A DNA stretch of 64,000 nucleotides, from the NCBI RefSeq assembly GCF_900188245.1, contig NZ_FZOK01000009.1:120919-184918 (forward strand). The letters run 5' to 3'. The notes under the pieces were generated by a model. It was not told the origin of the DNA. It made no database searches and saw only the letters and a program-made list of their open reading frames with translations. Within the stretch, counting starts at the first letter, position 1, and the number at the start of each line of letters is the position of its first letter. Made by a program: the position numbers and the translations under genes. The stretch comes from Belliella buryatensis. Its GTDB lineage: Bacteria > Bacteroidota > Bacteroidia > Cytophagales > Cyclobacteriaceae. This document shows, piece by piece, positions 50,814-60,025 of the stretch.

Positions 50814-52604
50814 ATGGCGAAAAAAAGAGGTAAAAACCTGGAAGAACACGAAAAGCGTAAACTCAATAAGCAAAATCTCGGAAAACTCAGTGGCGTATTC
50901 CGTTTTGTCTTACCTTACAAATGGACTTTTTTCATTGGCTTGGTTTTCTTGTTATTATCAAGTCTCACTTTACTGACTTTCCCTTTTGTAGCGGGTAAGC
51001 TGATAGATACCGCGTCTGGCGACACTTGGCTAGTCAATGATATCAATTCCATTGCATTTATTCTTCTTGGGATCCTTTTGATCCAAAGTGTATTTTCCTT
51101 TTTTAGAGTTTGGTTGTTTGCAAAGGTTTCCGAGCGAAGCATGCGAGATATCAGAATAGCGCTCTACAGTCAATTGGTTCAATTGCCCATGACCTTCTTT
51201 GACAAAAGAAGGACTGGTGAGTTGATATCAAGAATCACAGCAGATGTAAGCATGCTGCAGGACACCTTTTCTACTACGCTTGCAGAACTTTTCAGACAAA
51301 TCATCACGTTGCTAGCTGGGGTTGTATTCTTGATGGTGACGACGCCTAAGTTGACGCTATTTATGTTGGCTACTTTTCCGATTTTGGTCATCATTGCGAT
51401 GGTTTTTGGGAAGTTTATCCGAAGGCTATCCAAGCAAGCACAAGATGAACTTGCTGCTGCCAATGTAATCGTGGAAGAAACACTTCAGTCCATCATTACT
51501 GTGAAGTCCTTTGTAGGAGAAGATTACGAATCGAAGAGATATCAATCAGGGCTTAATAGGGTTGTCAAAGTAGCATTAAAAGCTGCAGGCTTCAGAGGTG
51601 CTTTTATCTCCTTTATCATTTTTGCCTTGTTTGGTGGGATCGTTGCGGTGATGTGGTATGGTGCTAGTTTGGTAGCTTCAGGTGAGATGAGTGTAGGAGA
51701 TCTTGTTTCATTTGTGCTTTACACCACTTTCATAGGAGGCTCGATCGCAGGCTTGGGAGACATCTATGGTCAATTGCAGAAAGCGATTGGTAGCTCAGAG
51801 CGTGTTTTAGAAATCTTGGAAGAAACTCCCGAAGATGCTACTGCAGATTTTCAGAAAGCAAAAATCAGAGGTGAGGTCGTATTTGACCATGTTAGATTTC
51901 GATACCCTACACGTAATGAAGTAGAAGTCCTAAAAAACATTAATTTTAAAATCAATGCAGGAGAGAAGATTGCTTTAGCCGGTCATTCGGGAGCTGGAAA
52001 ATCTACCATCATACAGCTTTTGCTTAATTTCTATCCAGTAAATGAAGGCACCCTACAAGTTGATGGAAAGCCTGTCAAAGACTGGAACCTCAAGCAGCTG
52101 AGATCGAATATTGGCATAGTGCCACAAGAGGTCTTACTCTTTGGGGGGAGCATTCGGGAGAATATAGCCTATGCCAAGCCTGATGCCACTGAAGAAGAAA
52201 TTATAGAAGCTGCTAAAAAAGCAAATGCATGGCAGTTTATCGCTAAGTTTCCTGAGGGATTGGACACCAAAGTAGGCGAGAGAGGCATTAAGCTTTCAGG
52301 GGGACAACGTCAGCGTGTAGCCATCGCAAGAGCAATATTGAAGGATCCAGCTATTTTGATTTTGGATGAAGCCACTTCCTCTTTGGATGCAGAATCTGAA
52401 AACTTGGTTCAAGAGGCTTTGGATACCTTGATGCAGAACAGAACTACCATCATCATTGCTCATAGGCTCTCTACGATTAGAAAAGTAAACCGGATCTATG
52501 TCCTCAAGGATGGAGAAATTGTGGAAGAAGGGACACATGATAGTTTGGCTTTACGACAAGATGGTTTTTATGCTAATTTGGTCAGGTTACAGTTTGCAGA
52601 TTAA
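50814..52604 (+). CDS. ABC transporter, fused permease and ATPase (MsbA-like exporter)
   Basis: 596 residues. Six membrane helices in the first ~320 residues (e.g. WTFFIGLVFLLLSSLTLLTF), with the coupling-helix motif FFDKRRTGELISRITADV. The ATPase domain (~345-590) has Walker A GHSGAGKST, signature LSGGQRQRVAIARAIL, Walker B ILILDEATSSLDAES and the switch His in IIIAHRLSTI. Half-transporter, acting as a homodimer, exporting lipids or hydrophobic compounds; the substrate cannot be read from context. A -7-like box TAAATTTG lies at 50775-50782. Confidence 0.93.
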   Translation: MAKKRGKNLEEHEKRKLNKQNLGKLSGVFRFVLPYKWTFFIGLVFLLLSSLTLLTFPFVAGKLIDTASGDTWLVNDINSIAFILLGILLIQSVFSFFRVWLFAKVSERSMRDIRIALYSQLVQLPMTFFDKRRTGELISRITADVSMLQDTFSTTLAELFRQIITLLAGVVFLMVTTPKLTLFMLATFPILVIIAMVFGKFIRRLSKQAQDELAAANVIVEETLQSIITVKSFVGEDYESKRYQSGLNRVVKVALKAAGFRGAFISFIIFALFGGIVAVMWYGASLVASGEMSVGDLVSFVLYTTFIGGSIAGLGDIYGQLQKAIGSSERVLEILEETPEDATADFQKAKIRGEVVFDHVRFRYPTRNEVEVLKNINFKINAGEKIALAGHSGAGKSTIIQLLLNFYPVNEGTLQVDGKPVKDWNLKQLRSNIGIVPQEVLLFGGSIRENIAYAKPDATEEEIIEAAKKANAWQFIAKFPEGLDTKVGERGIKLSGGQRQRVAIARAILKDPAILILDEATSSLDAESENLVQEALDTLMQNRTTIIIAHRLSTIRKVNRIYVLKDGEIVEEGTHDSLALRQDGFYANLVRLQFAD

Positions 52605-52730
52605 AACATCAAGTTAAAGCTGTAATAATGCATAATTTCGAAATTTTATTGCGCTTCAAAGAATATTCCTATCTTTGAATGATTGCTTTTTAAAATCAAG
52701 CAAATTAAAACACCCAACCTTAAAAAAATT

Positions 52731-52955
52731 ATGATGATCAAACGTTTCAAATCATTCACTGCATTGTTATTCGCATTCGGGTTCCTATTTGCAGTAGTCA
52801 CTACTTCTTGTGGTGACAAAAAAGCCGAAGAAAGCTCAGATGAGGCTGTAGAAGAAGTAATGGACGAGGCTCCTGAGCATCCTGCTGAAGAGGGAGAACA
52901 TCCAAGTGAAGGCGGTGAACACCCATCTGAAGGAGGAGAACACCCGAGCAACTAA
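52731..52955 (+). CDS. Small acidic lipoprotein with His-Pro repeats
   Basis: 74 residues from the ATG at 52731 (a second ATG follows at once). Lipoprotein signal ends LFAVVTTSC. The rest is low-complexity and acidic: about ten Glu/Asp in a row of KKAEESSDEAVEEVMDEAPE, then four HP-containing units of the type EHPxEGG (EHPAEEG, EHPSEGG, EHPSEGG, EHPSN). The regularly spaced His next to Glu could bind metals, but no such family is known to me. It is monocistronic with its own terminator. Confidence 0.7.
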   Translation: MMIKRFKSFTALLFAFGFLFAVVTTSCGDKKAEESSDEAVEEVMDEAPEHPAEEGEHPSEGGEHPSEGGEHPSN

Positions 52956-52957
52956 TC

Positions 52958-52990
52958 AAAATCCCGGGTTTTTCAGCCTGGGATTTTTTT
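52958..52990. terminator. Terminator between the small lipoprotein and the transglutaminase gene
   Basis: AAAATCCCGGG (52958-52968) pairs with CCTGGGATTTT (52977-52987) with one G-U pair; T-rich on the right, A-rich on the left, so usable by both convergent genes. Confidence 0.78.
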
Positions 52991-53921
52991 ATGTCCCTCT
53001 TTCAAATGAAAACCTAACTTTTGGATAAATTACCTCTCCTTTTACCTCCACCAAAGGGTAGGCAATAAAATTAATCGGTCCTGTACTTGGACTTGGATTC
53101 ACTTTTAAGTCTCTCCCCTTGCTGAGTTCTATTCTGTTGGCTGGGTGTCTCCCGAAATAATAAGTTGCCAGGGCAGTGTATTTGTTTCCTTCTGAAATAT
53201 CCACAGGCCACCACTTGCCATCAGCATAAAACTCTGCCCAGCAATGATAGCCGTCGATTCCTCCTTCGTTTCTGTCAGAGGGGATGGAGGCACCGATCGC
53301 AAAACGGGAAGGAATTCCAATGCTTCTTGCCAACGAAATAAAGAAGGAATGAAACTCCGTACAATTTCCTGTTTTGGTATCACAGGCATAGACCGCATCT
53401 CCTCTTCCATAATCGCCGAATTTCATGTAACGCATATTGTCGATGATATAGTCATAGAGCGCCCTAGCTTTTACCAAATCTCCATCATTTTCTTTTCCCT
53501 TAGTGGCTTCTAGTGCAATCTCTTCAAACTGACCACCGATTGGCATCAGTAGGTTAGGAAGGAGGTATTTGGGATCTATTTTCCCTTCTGCATCATAAGG
53601 CCCTTTTTCTATTCTTTTGACTTGATAGATGATTTCGATCTCTTGACCACTATGCTCTGGCCCTAGCTCTAGGTAGAGCATTTTATTACCAAATTCCAGC
53701 TCGTCTAGATATTTTTCCTTTGCAGGAAGTTTCATGGATTTAATAGAGATGGTTTGAAATTCATCGGATTGAGCTATTGGAATCCATACCTTAGCTTTGC
53801 TATCCAAATCTGGCATTTGGGCATAATAAGTAAATTCGAAGGAATCTTCCAACTCCACTACACCCAACAAATCAGATGAAGCAGTTTCAACAGGCACTTT
53901 TCTCCATGTTTTATCCACCAC
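52989..53921 (-). CDS. Transglutaminase-like domain protein
   Basis: 310 residues from a GTG at 53921; the frame has a stop (that of the upstream gene) 9 bases earlier, so no longer form exists. N-terminal ~130 residues are beta-rich; the transglutaminase-like core (~150-280) has catalytic Cys in TKTGNCTEFHSFFISLAR, His in GYHCWAEFYADG and Asp in WWPVDISEG. No signal peptide is seen. These domains usually act as peptidases or amidases on unknown substrates. The gene starts 6 bases after the stop of the lipoprotein gene, so the two are translationally coupled. Confidence 0.85.
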   Translation of the reverse strand: MVDKTWRKVPVETASSDLLGVVELEDSFEFTYYAQMPDLDSKAKVWIPIAQSDEFQTISIKSMKLPAKEKYLDELEFGNKMLYLELGPEHSGQEIEIIYQVKRIEKGPYDAEGKIDPKYLLPNLLMPIGGQFEEIALEATKGKENDGDLVKARALYDYIIDNMRYMKFGDYGRGDAVYACDTKTGNCTEFHSFFISLARSIGIPSRFAIGASIPSDRNEGGIDGYHCWAEFYADGKWWPVDISEGNKYTALATYYFGRHPANRIELSKGRDLKVNPSPSTGPINFIAYPLVEVKGEVIYPKVRFSFERGT

Positions 53922-53927
53922 TTGCTT

Positions 53928-54323
53928 TCAAGTATAAAAAGGCTTTCCATTGAGTTTGTGTAAGGAGGTTTCAGTCACTCGCATTGCTCCTGGCTCTCCC
54001 TCTAGAAAGAAATCCACATCATAGACATCTCCTTTTTCATCGGCCAAATCTACACAAGCAAAATGTCTGCTGGGACCTAAGTTGCTGAGGTATTCTGTAT
54101 GCACGCGAACAAGCTTGAGCCGGAGCTTTTGATTTTCCTCGTTGATCAGGAAGTAGCCATCATTATCGGCAGTTTCAGCGTCGATATAAGCCTTGATACC
54201 GGCCTCTATTTCAGCTATGGAAACTCGTTTTTGAGTGTTCAATGTCTCTTCCTTTGACTTTTCGCCTTGGCAGGCAAGCAACAGGATGAGCAACAGGAAG
54301 AAATAAGAACGGATGATTTTCAT
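53928..54323 (-). CDS. Hypothetical lipoprotein upstream of the transglutaminase-like gene
   Basis: 131 residues from the ATG at 54323 (a GTG nine bases upstream is possible). Strong lipoprotein signal (YFFLLLILLLAC). The mature part has a conserved-looking RHFACVDLADEKGDVYDVDFF stretch (part of it: DVYDVDFFLEG) and an N-terminal helix (SIAEIEAGIKAYIDAE). Family not recognised. The tight spacing with the transglutaminase-like gene suggests joint action. Confidence 0.7.
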   Translation of the reverse strand: MKIIRSYFFLLLILLLACQGEKSKEETLNTQKRVSIAEIEAGIKAYIDAETADNDGYFLINEENQKLRLKLVRVHTEYLSNLGPSRHFACVDLADEKGDVYDVDFFLEGEPGAMRVTETSLHKLNGKPFYT

Positions 54324-54448
54324 GCTTTTCACTTTTTGAGATTAGTCAAATATAAAGCTTATGCTCAGATTATGACATTTGATTTACAATTTCCAGATTC
54401 AATGAAATCTTTTTAATCCAAGAGAAGTTAATCCAACGTAACTTAAAA

Positions 54449-55237
54449 ATGATGAATCATAACATTGATAACCTTTTGGCTGCTGTACAGCCATATCGAA
54501 ATGCACTTTTGCAACATCCTATTTACAATGACTTAAAGACGCTGGAAGATTTTCGGGTTTTTATGGAACAACACGTCTATGCCGTTTGGGATTTTATGAC
54601 CTTGCTTAAAGCGCTACAACTCAAACTTACTGGAACGAGTATTCCTTGGATTCCTTCAAGTGAACCAATTGTCACAAGACTGATTAACGACATCGTTTTG
54701 GCAGAAGAAAGTGATGAAGATGGACAAGGAGGGTATTGCAGTCATTTTGAGTTGTACTTGAGAGCTATGCATGAAGCTGGAGCAAGTACAGAAAATATTG
54801 ATAGCTTTATCCAAGGACTTAGAGAAGGAGCATCTTTTGAATCAGCACTTGCGAGTCTAAGCGAGTCAGATGCGGTTAAGCATTTTCTTAAAATCAATTA
54901 TGCTGTTGTTCAAGGTGGTAAGCCACACCAAATAGCTGCCTCTTTTACCCTAGGAAGAGAGGAGTTGATTCCAGACCTATTCCGACAATTGGTCAATGAT
55001 CTGATCAAAAGTAAGCCAGGAGAATTGGAAACTTTAGAGTACTATTTTGAAAGGCATATCCACCTGGATGAAGATCATCACGGACCATTAGCCATGAAAA
55101 TGTTAGATCACCTATGTGGCAATGATCCTGAAAAGTGGGAAGAGACCAAGGTAGCGGCTATTGAAGCACTAGAAGCCAGGAAAGTGCTGTGGGATGGGAT
55201 TCATGAGTCATTGAAAAGTGCACTTATTTTGAAATAA
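54449..55237 (+). CDS. DUF3050 family protein
   Basis: 262 residues, nearly all helical (ATG at 54449, second ATG directly after). The phrases LEDFRVFMEQHVYAVWDFMT, LVTRLINDIVLAEESDED-like IVTRLINDIVLAEESDED and FERHIHLDEDHHGPLAMKML carry several His and acidic residues in helices, as in heme-oxygenase-fold or ferritin-like metal proteins. DUF3050 has no settled function; the pattern suggests a di-metal or heme-like site. It is monocistronic, and a 17-bp inverted repeat follows at 55253. Confidence 0.82.
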   Translation: MMNHNIDNLLAAVQPYRNALLQHPIYNDLKTLEDFRVFMEQHVYAVWDFMTLLKALQLKLTGTSIPWIPSSEPIVTRLINDIVLAEESDEDGQGGYCSHFELYLRAMHEAGASTENIDSFIQGLREGASFESALASLSESDAVKHFLKINYAVVQGGKPHQIAASFTLGREELIPDLFRQLVNDLIKSKPGELETLEYYFERHIHLDEDHHGPLAMKMLDHLCGNDPEKWEETKVAAIEALEARKVLWDGIHESLKSALILK

Positions 55238-55252
55238 TTAGATAACAACAAA

Positions 55253-55292
55253 ATTCAATTCACCAAAAACCATGATTTTTGGTGAATTGAAT
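55253..55292. repeat. 17-bp inverted repeat downstream of the DUF3050 gene
   Basis: Perfect stem 55253-55269 with 55276-55292, 6-base loop, no T tract, so a poor intrinsic terminator. A third copy of the arm GGTGAATTGA is at 55313-55322. Confidence 0.65.
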
Positions 55293-55385
55293 CCCTATAT
55301 ATCGTAATATTCGGTGAATTGACTAAATAAAATGACATATAGCGTGTTCTACGAATCTGTTTCAGATAATACTTGAAGTACTACG

Positions 55386-56528
55386 TTAATCAATCTTAAT
55401 CCTCACAAAGCCCATCTCGTCATCTATGTTTTCATAAAGCCAGATGGTATTGTCTAAAAAGAAATGCCTTGGCGGCTCTTTAGTATAATTCTTTAATTTT
55501 GTCTCTTTGATGATTTTTAGATTTTTATCCAAAAGGGTTAAAAAAACTTCGGAGTTTAAAACCTTTGGACGGCCATATTCATCCAATTCTTCTCCGTATA
55601 TTTTTTTATAGGACATCCTGATAAATTGCTGAGAAATCGAGTCCCAAGAAAGTGGCATAAAATTGATAGATTCGCCAAACATCCTAATATACTTTTCACT
55701 CTCTTCTATTTCTACTGTTTTGGGAAGTTTAGCTTCATTTTTATTTTCTGTCAAAGTACTGTTCCAAGGGACCAAATACAGAGAATCCAAAACCATGTCA
55801 TAGACATAAGCTTCATTGAAAGCCATGTTGGTCATAATTATTCTTTCCTCAACAGAAATTGGGTCGGGTGAAGGGCAAAATGCTCCTACGGAACCTCCAC
55901 TTGATTCAAACTCCATTCTGAACTCCCTAAACTTTTCTGTTTCTGGCAATTGGATTTTGACAAATGACTCATTCTCCAGGTCATATTTCATCAAGAAATA
56001 TTCATTGTCTTCCCATTTCACGTAGAGACCAAATATTATATTTTGGTCTTTAGGATGCTCAACTAAGCGGATCGGTAGGAATCCAGAACCACTAACTTCA
56101 TCTCCAGCGATTGCATTAAGCCTAAAATCCCTCACTTTTTCTCCAGATTGATCAAAAACTCCATGGAGTGCGTAAGACCACATCATGATTTGATCTTGGG
56201 GAGTCAGGGAGAGTCCTGCAACATAAGTCCCGACACCATTTGGTCCTTCCTTTTCAAATTCAAGGGTTTTATCTAGAGCCAAAGTTTCTAAATTGATTTT
56301 ATCAATTTTTGGCTGCATGAAAACAAGGTTATACAGGTATTTACCGTCACTTGAGAGTTCAAAACTACGCAAACCTCCGCTCAGGTTGATAATTCCATCA
56401 CCAGCATCCACCACCACCGTATCCTGAGTCAGGTTAAATTCAAAATTCTCGGATGACTCACTTTTCTCAGTTGAGCAAGCCACTATGAATGCCAGACCTG
56501 AAATTATTCCTAATGCAGTTTTTTTCAT
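55386..56528 (-). CDS. DUF4221 / six-bladed-propeller lipoprotein (paralog 1)
   Basis: 380 residues. Lipoprotein signal ends GLAFIVAC. The family features are DTVVVDAGDGIINL near the start, FEKEGPNGVGTYV, repeated propeller strands, and the C-terminal signature NIDDEMGFVRIKID. These proteins are known mainly from Bacteroidota and have no assigned function; they probably sit at the cell surface or periplasmic face. It is 6 bases downstream of a closely similar gene and is the end of a minus-strand pair. Confidence 0.82.
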   Translation of the reverse strand: MKKTALGIISGLAFIVACSTEKSESSENFEFNLTQDTVVVDAGDGIINLSGGLRSFELSSDGKYLYNLVFMQPKIDKINLETLALDKTLEFEKEGPNGVGTYVAGLSLTPQDQIMMWSYALHGVFDQSGEKVRDFRLNAIAGDEVSGSGFLPIRLVEHPKDQNIIFGLYVKWEDNEYFLMKYDLENESFVKIQLPETEKFREFRMEFESSGGSVGAFCPSPDPISVEERIIMTNMAFNEAYVYDMVLDSLYLVPWNSTLTENKNEAKLPKTVEIEESEKYIRMFGESINFMPLSWDSISQQFIRMSYKKIYGEELDEYGRPKVLNSEVFLTLLDKNLKIIKETKLKNYTKEPPRHFFLDNTIWLYENIDDEMGFVRIKID

Positions 56529-56534
56529 CTTATG

Positions 56535-57677
56535 TTAGTTTATGGTCAACCTCACAAATCCCAATTCATCATCTATATTTTCAAAAAGCCAGATTTTGCC
56601 ATCTTTGACAAAGTGCTTGGCAGGTCTATTCTGAATTTCAGGGATTTTTGATTCTGCGATTAGCTTAAAGTCTTCATCAAAGACGCTCAGGAAGACATCA
56701 GCACCGCTGACCTTATAGGTCTCAAATTCTGTCATTTCTTCACTGAAAATACTTTTGATTGAAAATCTGTAATACTTTCTGTTTTCATCATCCCAAATAA
56801 ATGAACCATAATTGATTTGTTCATTTGCTTTTCGCATTGCTTCTGCTCTCTCTTTTCCCTCAGCGGGAACCTCTTTTGGAAGTTGGGCAGTTTGCTGGCT
56901 ACCTACCAAAGGCCCCTCCCAAGCTTTGAAGTAGAGCGAATCTTTCTTCATATCGTAGATGTAGGCTTGATTGAATGAATTCAAAGCCAAGATAACTTTA
57001 TCATTTTGGATGGATTGCAAAGCGCTTGCATTGAAGCTTCCCATCAATTGTCCATCGTACATCATGGTGATTTCAAATTCTGATAGCTTCTGCAATTCTG
57101 GTAATTCTATTTTTCTGAAACTGTCATCAGCAAAATCAAAAATCAAGAAATAGAAATCAAGTGACCTCCATTTTCTATGAAATGTAAGATACTTATCGGG
57201 CTCATTCGGTATTTGGACGAGTCTTGATAGCATCACTTCTTCTGTATGTTCGGTGTTTTCCAACAACTTGTCTATTGGCAATTCACGAAGTAGATTACCG
57301 TTTTGATCCCATACTCCTTTTTTGGAAGACCAAAAGAGGCAGTTGTCATCAGGTGTCAAGGCAAAATCAAATGTGAAAGGGCCGACTCCATCTGGTCCTT
57401 CTTGGTCAAACTTGATTTTGTCGACCAATGTAAGATCGTTCAAGTCGATTTTTTCCAGATTACTTCCCTCCCTATTCCAATTGAATAAGTACTTCCTATC
57501 AGAAGAAATATCGGAAGAAAAAAGCCTGTTGTTCAGATACAAAAACTCGTCTCCTGCATCCACCATTACCGTGTCAAAGGAATAAGTAAGATTGGTGTTG
57601 ATTTGGATTTCTTTGATTGTCTTTTCACCGCAAGAAAAAAGCAGCAATAAAATGATTGGGGTAAATAAATTTTTCAT
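56535..57677 (-). CDS. DUF4221 / six-bladed-propeller lipoprotein (paralog 2)
   Basis: 380 residues, the same length as the next gene and clearly its paralog. Lipoprotein signal ILLLLFSC; DTVMVDAGDEFLYL, KFDQEGPDGVGPFTF, VWDQNGNLLRELPI, and the C-terminal NIDDELGFVRLTIN. Its 5' end is duplicated as a decayed 142-bp copy at 59381-59522. The start faces a 385-base A/T-rich gap beyond which a plus-strand family member lies. Confidence 0.82.
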   Translation of the reverse strand: MKNLFTPIILLLLFSCGEKTIKEIQINTNLTYSFDTVMVDAGDEFLYLNNRLFSSDISSDRKYLFNWNREGSNLEKIDLNDLTLVDKIKFDQEGPDGVGPFTFDFALTPDDNCLFWSSKKGVWDQNGNLLRELPIDKLLENTEHTEEVMLSRLVQIPNEPDKYLTFHRKWRSLDFYFLIFDFADDSFRKIELPELQKLSEFEITMMYDGQLMGSFNASALQSIQNDKVILALNSFNQAYIYDMKKDSLYFKAWEGPLVGSQQTAQLPKEVPAEGKERAEAMRKANEQINYGSFIWDDENRKYYRFSIKSIFSEEMTEFETYKVSGADVFLSVFDEDFKLIAESKIPEIQNRPAKHFVKDGKIWLFENIDDELGFVRLTIN

Positions 57678-58062
57678 GTCAAATTAATTTGAGGTTATAC
57701 TTATCAGAACAAAAGTGAACTTGGCACCTAAAATAATAATATGTGAAATAGTTTATATTCAATTTTTGAATATAACAAATTAGTTGTAGAAGTTTTGGCT
57801 TTAAGGATTAAGAAAACTTTTATTAACAAAAATTGAATGTTTAAATAAAATAGTTTAATATTATTTAAGGTAAATCCTTAACTCGGATGTACTTGATTTT
57901 CTGGCTTATTTTAGAAAGATTAATATCAATCCTCTTCATAAAAATATCCGCGTATCACTTTGATAATGTAAACTTTATATAAAGTCAGATAGCTCTTTTG
58001 CAATAACAATTTTTATAAAAGATCTGTGCTAGTAATAGAAAATCAAACAATAAATTATAGAT
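57678..58062. other. A/T-rich divergent intergenic region
   Basis: 385 bases between the starts of paralog 2 (-) and the frameshifted plus-strand gene. It presumably holds both promoters. The perfect palindrome ACTTTATATAAAGT (57972-57985) is the only clear structure. No ORF of note was seen. Confidence 0.4.
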
Positions 58063-59260
58063 ATGAAATACTTAAAAATTAGTTTTTATATTTTTTTAAC
58101 CCTGATTTTCTATTTTTCTTGTTCTCAAAAGCAAACAGAATCAACCTTACCAAATCAAATCGTATTGGGTGCAGAAAAAGTTTTCTCTTTAGATAGTACT
58201 AGTACTTCTGAATTGATACAAAATCAAATTATTATGACCGATTCTGCTACATACCTAGCGACTATGGATATGTCAAGGAATTATATCAATCTCTTTGATT
58301 GGGAGAGTGGGAAAATTTGCGATAAAAATAAAGATAAGTATTGGAGATGGACCAGATCAGGTTATAAATCCCACCAATTTCTTCATTCATAAATTAGATT
58401 CAATTTTTGTACAAGACTATGGAATTGGGATAAAGCTTATGAATCAAGAGGGAAATGTTTATCAAAACTATAAAGTTGGAGAAGTGATCACACCTACCAA
58501 CGATAATAAGGGACTTCCAGCCTACTTTTTGGCGACGAGTTCCAGACCAATTTCTTTTCATAAGGGCAAGATTTATTATCCAACAACACATATTGATATC
58601 ACTAAACCAATTTTGGGTGTTTATGACATTAAGAAAAATGAACTTGAGGAGTATTTCAATTTTCCAATAGATGAATTTGACAACTTAGATTTTTTATTTG
58701 AACATTCATATTCAATGATATTTATGGATCTGGATTCAAATTTGGGAACTCTATATTTTTCATTTGCAAATAGAAATGAAATTTACAAGTCAGATTTAAC
58801 GAATAAATCTTTATCAAAAATAATTTTAAAGCCAGACTTGAATATTGATTTTTCAGGTCATTTTAATGAGATCTTTTCAGATTTAAGGGAACTTGGCTTT
58901 TCTGAAGAAGCAAAAAAAGAAGGTAGAAGAAGAGTTGATATTTTTGAAAAAAACAAAAGTTTCTCAAGTATTTTTGCTTGTGACAGTTTGATTTACAGAA
59001 TTTTGATCCACGGGAAAAAAGAATCTAACACTAATTCTTTTAACATCGATTTATGTGATTTTGAAGTATTTGCATATAATTATAAAGGCGAGTTGCTCGC
59101 CAGGAATGTTTTTGAAAACCCACATAAAGATGGTTCAGTCTTTTTAGTAAATAGAATTGAGAACTTTATTTTCAAAAATGACAATATGCTTTATGTTGGT
59201 ATTTTAAATCAAAATCAATTAGAAGATGAACTTATTTACAAGAGTCTAATTCTAAAATAA
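58063..59260 (+). pseudogene. Frameshifted propeller lipoprotein gene (DUF4221-like)
   Basis: Two overlapping frames make one protein. The first (58063-58392) supplies the lipoprotein signal (FLTLIFYFSC) and the start of the propeller up to YINLFDWESGK; the second (from 58316 on, ending 59260) continues FAIKIKISIGDGPDQVINP to the end KSLILK. Removing one A from the AAAA at 58312-58315 joins them as DWESGK-FAIKIKISIGDGPD, the expected family motif. It is either a genuine recent pseudogene, a slipped homopolymer (phase variation), or a sequencing error. About 398 residues if restored. Confidence 0.75.
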
Positions 59261-59380
59261 TAATTTCTTAAATCTAAAAACATTAATCACTACAAAATTA
59301 ATTATATCAAAGGGGAGTCAGTATCCAACTTACAACTAACTTAATAAAAAAATTTAGTTTTAAGCTGTTTTAAAACGTGA

Positions 59381-59522
59381 TTCAGATACAAAAACTCATC
59401 TCCTGCATCCACCATTATCGTGTCAAAAGAATAGTAAAGATTGGGGTTGATTTGGATTTTTTGTTGGTCTTTTCATCACAGGAAAAAAGCAGCAATAAAA
59501 TGATTGGTGTAAATAGAATTTC
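59381..59522 (-). pseudogene. Decayed 142-bp copy of the 5' end of paralog 2
   Basis: Base-by-base it follows 57532-57674 at roughly 85-90% identity by eye, including the region encoding FTPIILLLLFSC and the DAGDE motif. The ATG is lost and the reading frame is shifted, so it cannot be expressed as such. Confidence 0.8.
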
Positions 59523-60025
59523 AAAACAGATTCTAGAAATAATGGAATGAGTTGTGCCAAATAATATAGGGAATTCGTGGAAGTAAAGTTTTAATTTGTT
59601 TTAAGGATTGGATGATCAACAACAATATTAAAAGAATATCAATTTTATTTAATTGTATAAAAAATATTTATTAATTTTAATAATTATAAAAAGCTCAGTT
59701 CGCTTTATCTTTTTGACAAATTTGATTCAGTTCAAAGTGCAATTTATGGAGGCCATTTGTTTGCAGTTTAAACTATTGAACCTTACTTGGAGAGGAGCTA
59801 CAATGTTGATAAAGCAGTAAACGCATAACTAATAATGAAGAGGGATTTAATTATATCTTCAGAATGTCTTAGGTGTGACCCAGATACATCTTGTGGAGTA
59901 TTAAGTTGTACATCTAGAACATTTTAAGCTCTTGGACTTCCTAAAGAACTATGAAGTCCATTTTTGATAAAGCATCCACCATAAAATAATTGAAAGCTCA
60001 AAATTTGATCATCAGTAATCTAATT
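59523..60025. other. Gene-poor stretch with an interrupted reading frame
   Basis: 503 bases before the next lipoprotein gene, A/T-rich at first. From 59691 to 59927 one frame is open apart from two TAA codons (59769, 59817 region) and ends with a 30-codon Cys-rich segment from the ATG at 59835 (SECLRCDPDTSCGVLSCTS). It could be a decayed gene or chance; nothing was recognised. Confidence 0.3.

Noticed and set aside
55253..55322. CRISPR-like or transposon-end repeat
   Set aside because: Only one hairpin plus a single extra arm, without regular spacers or a transposase.
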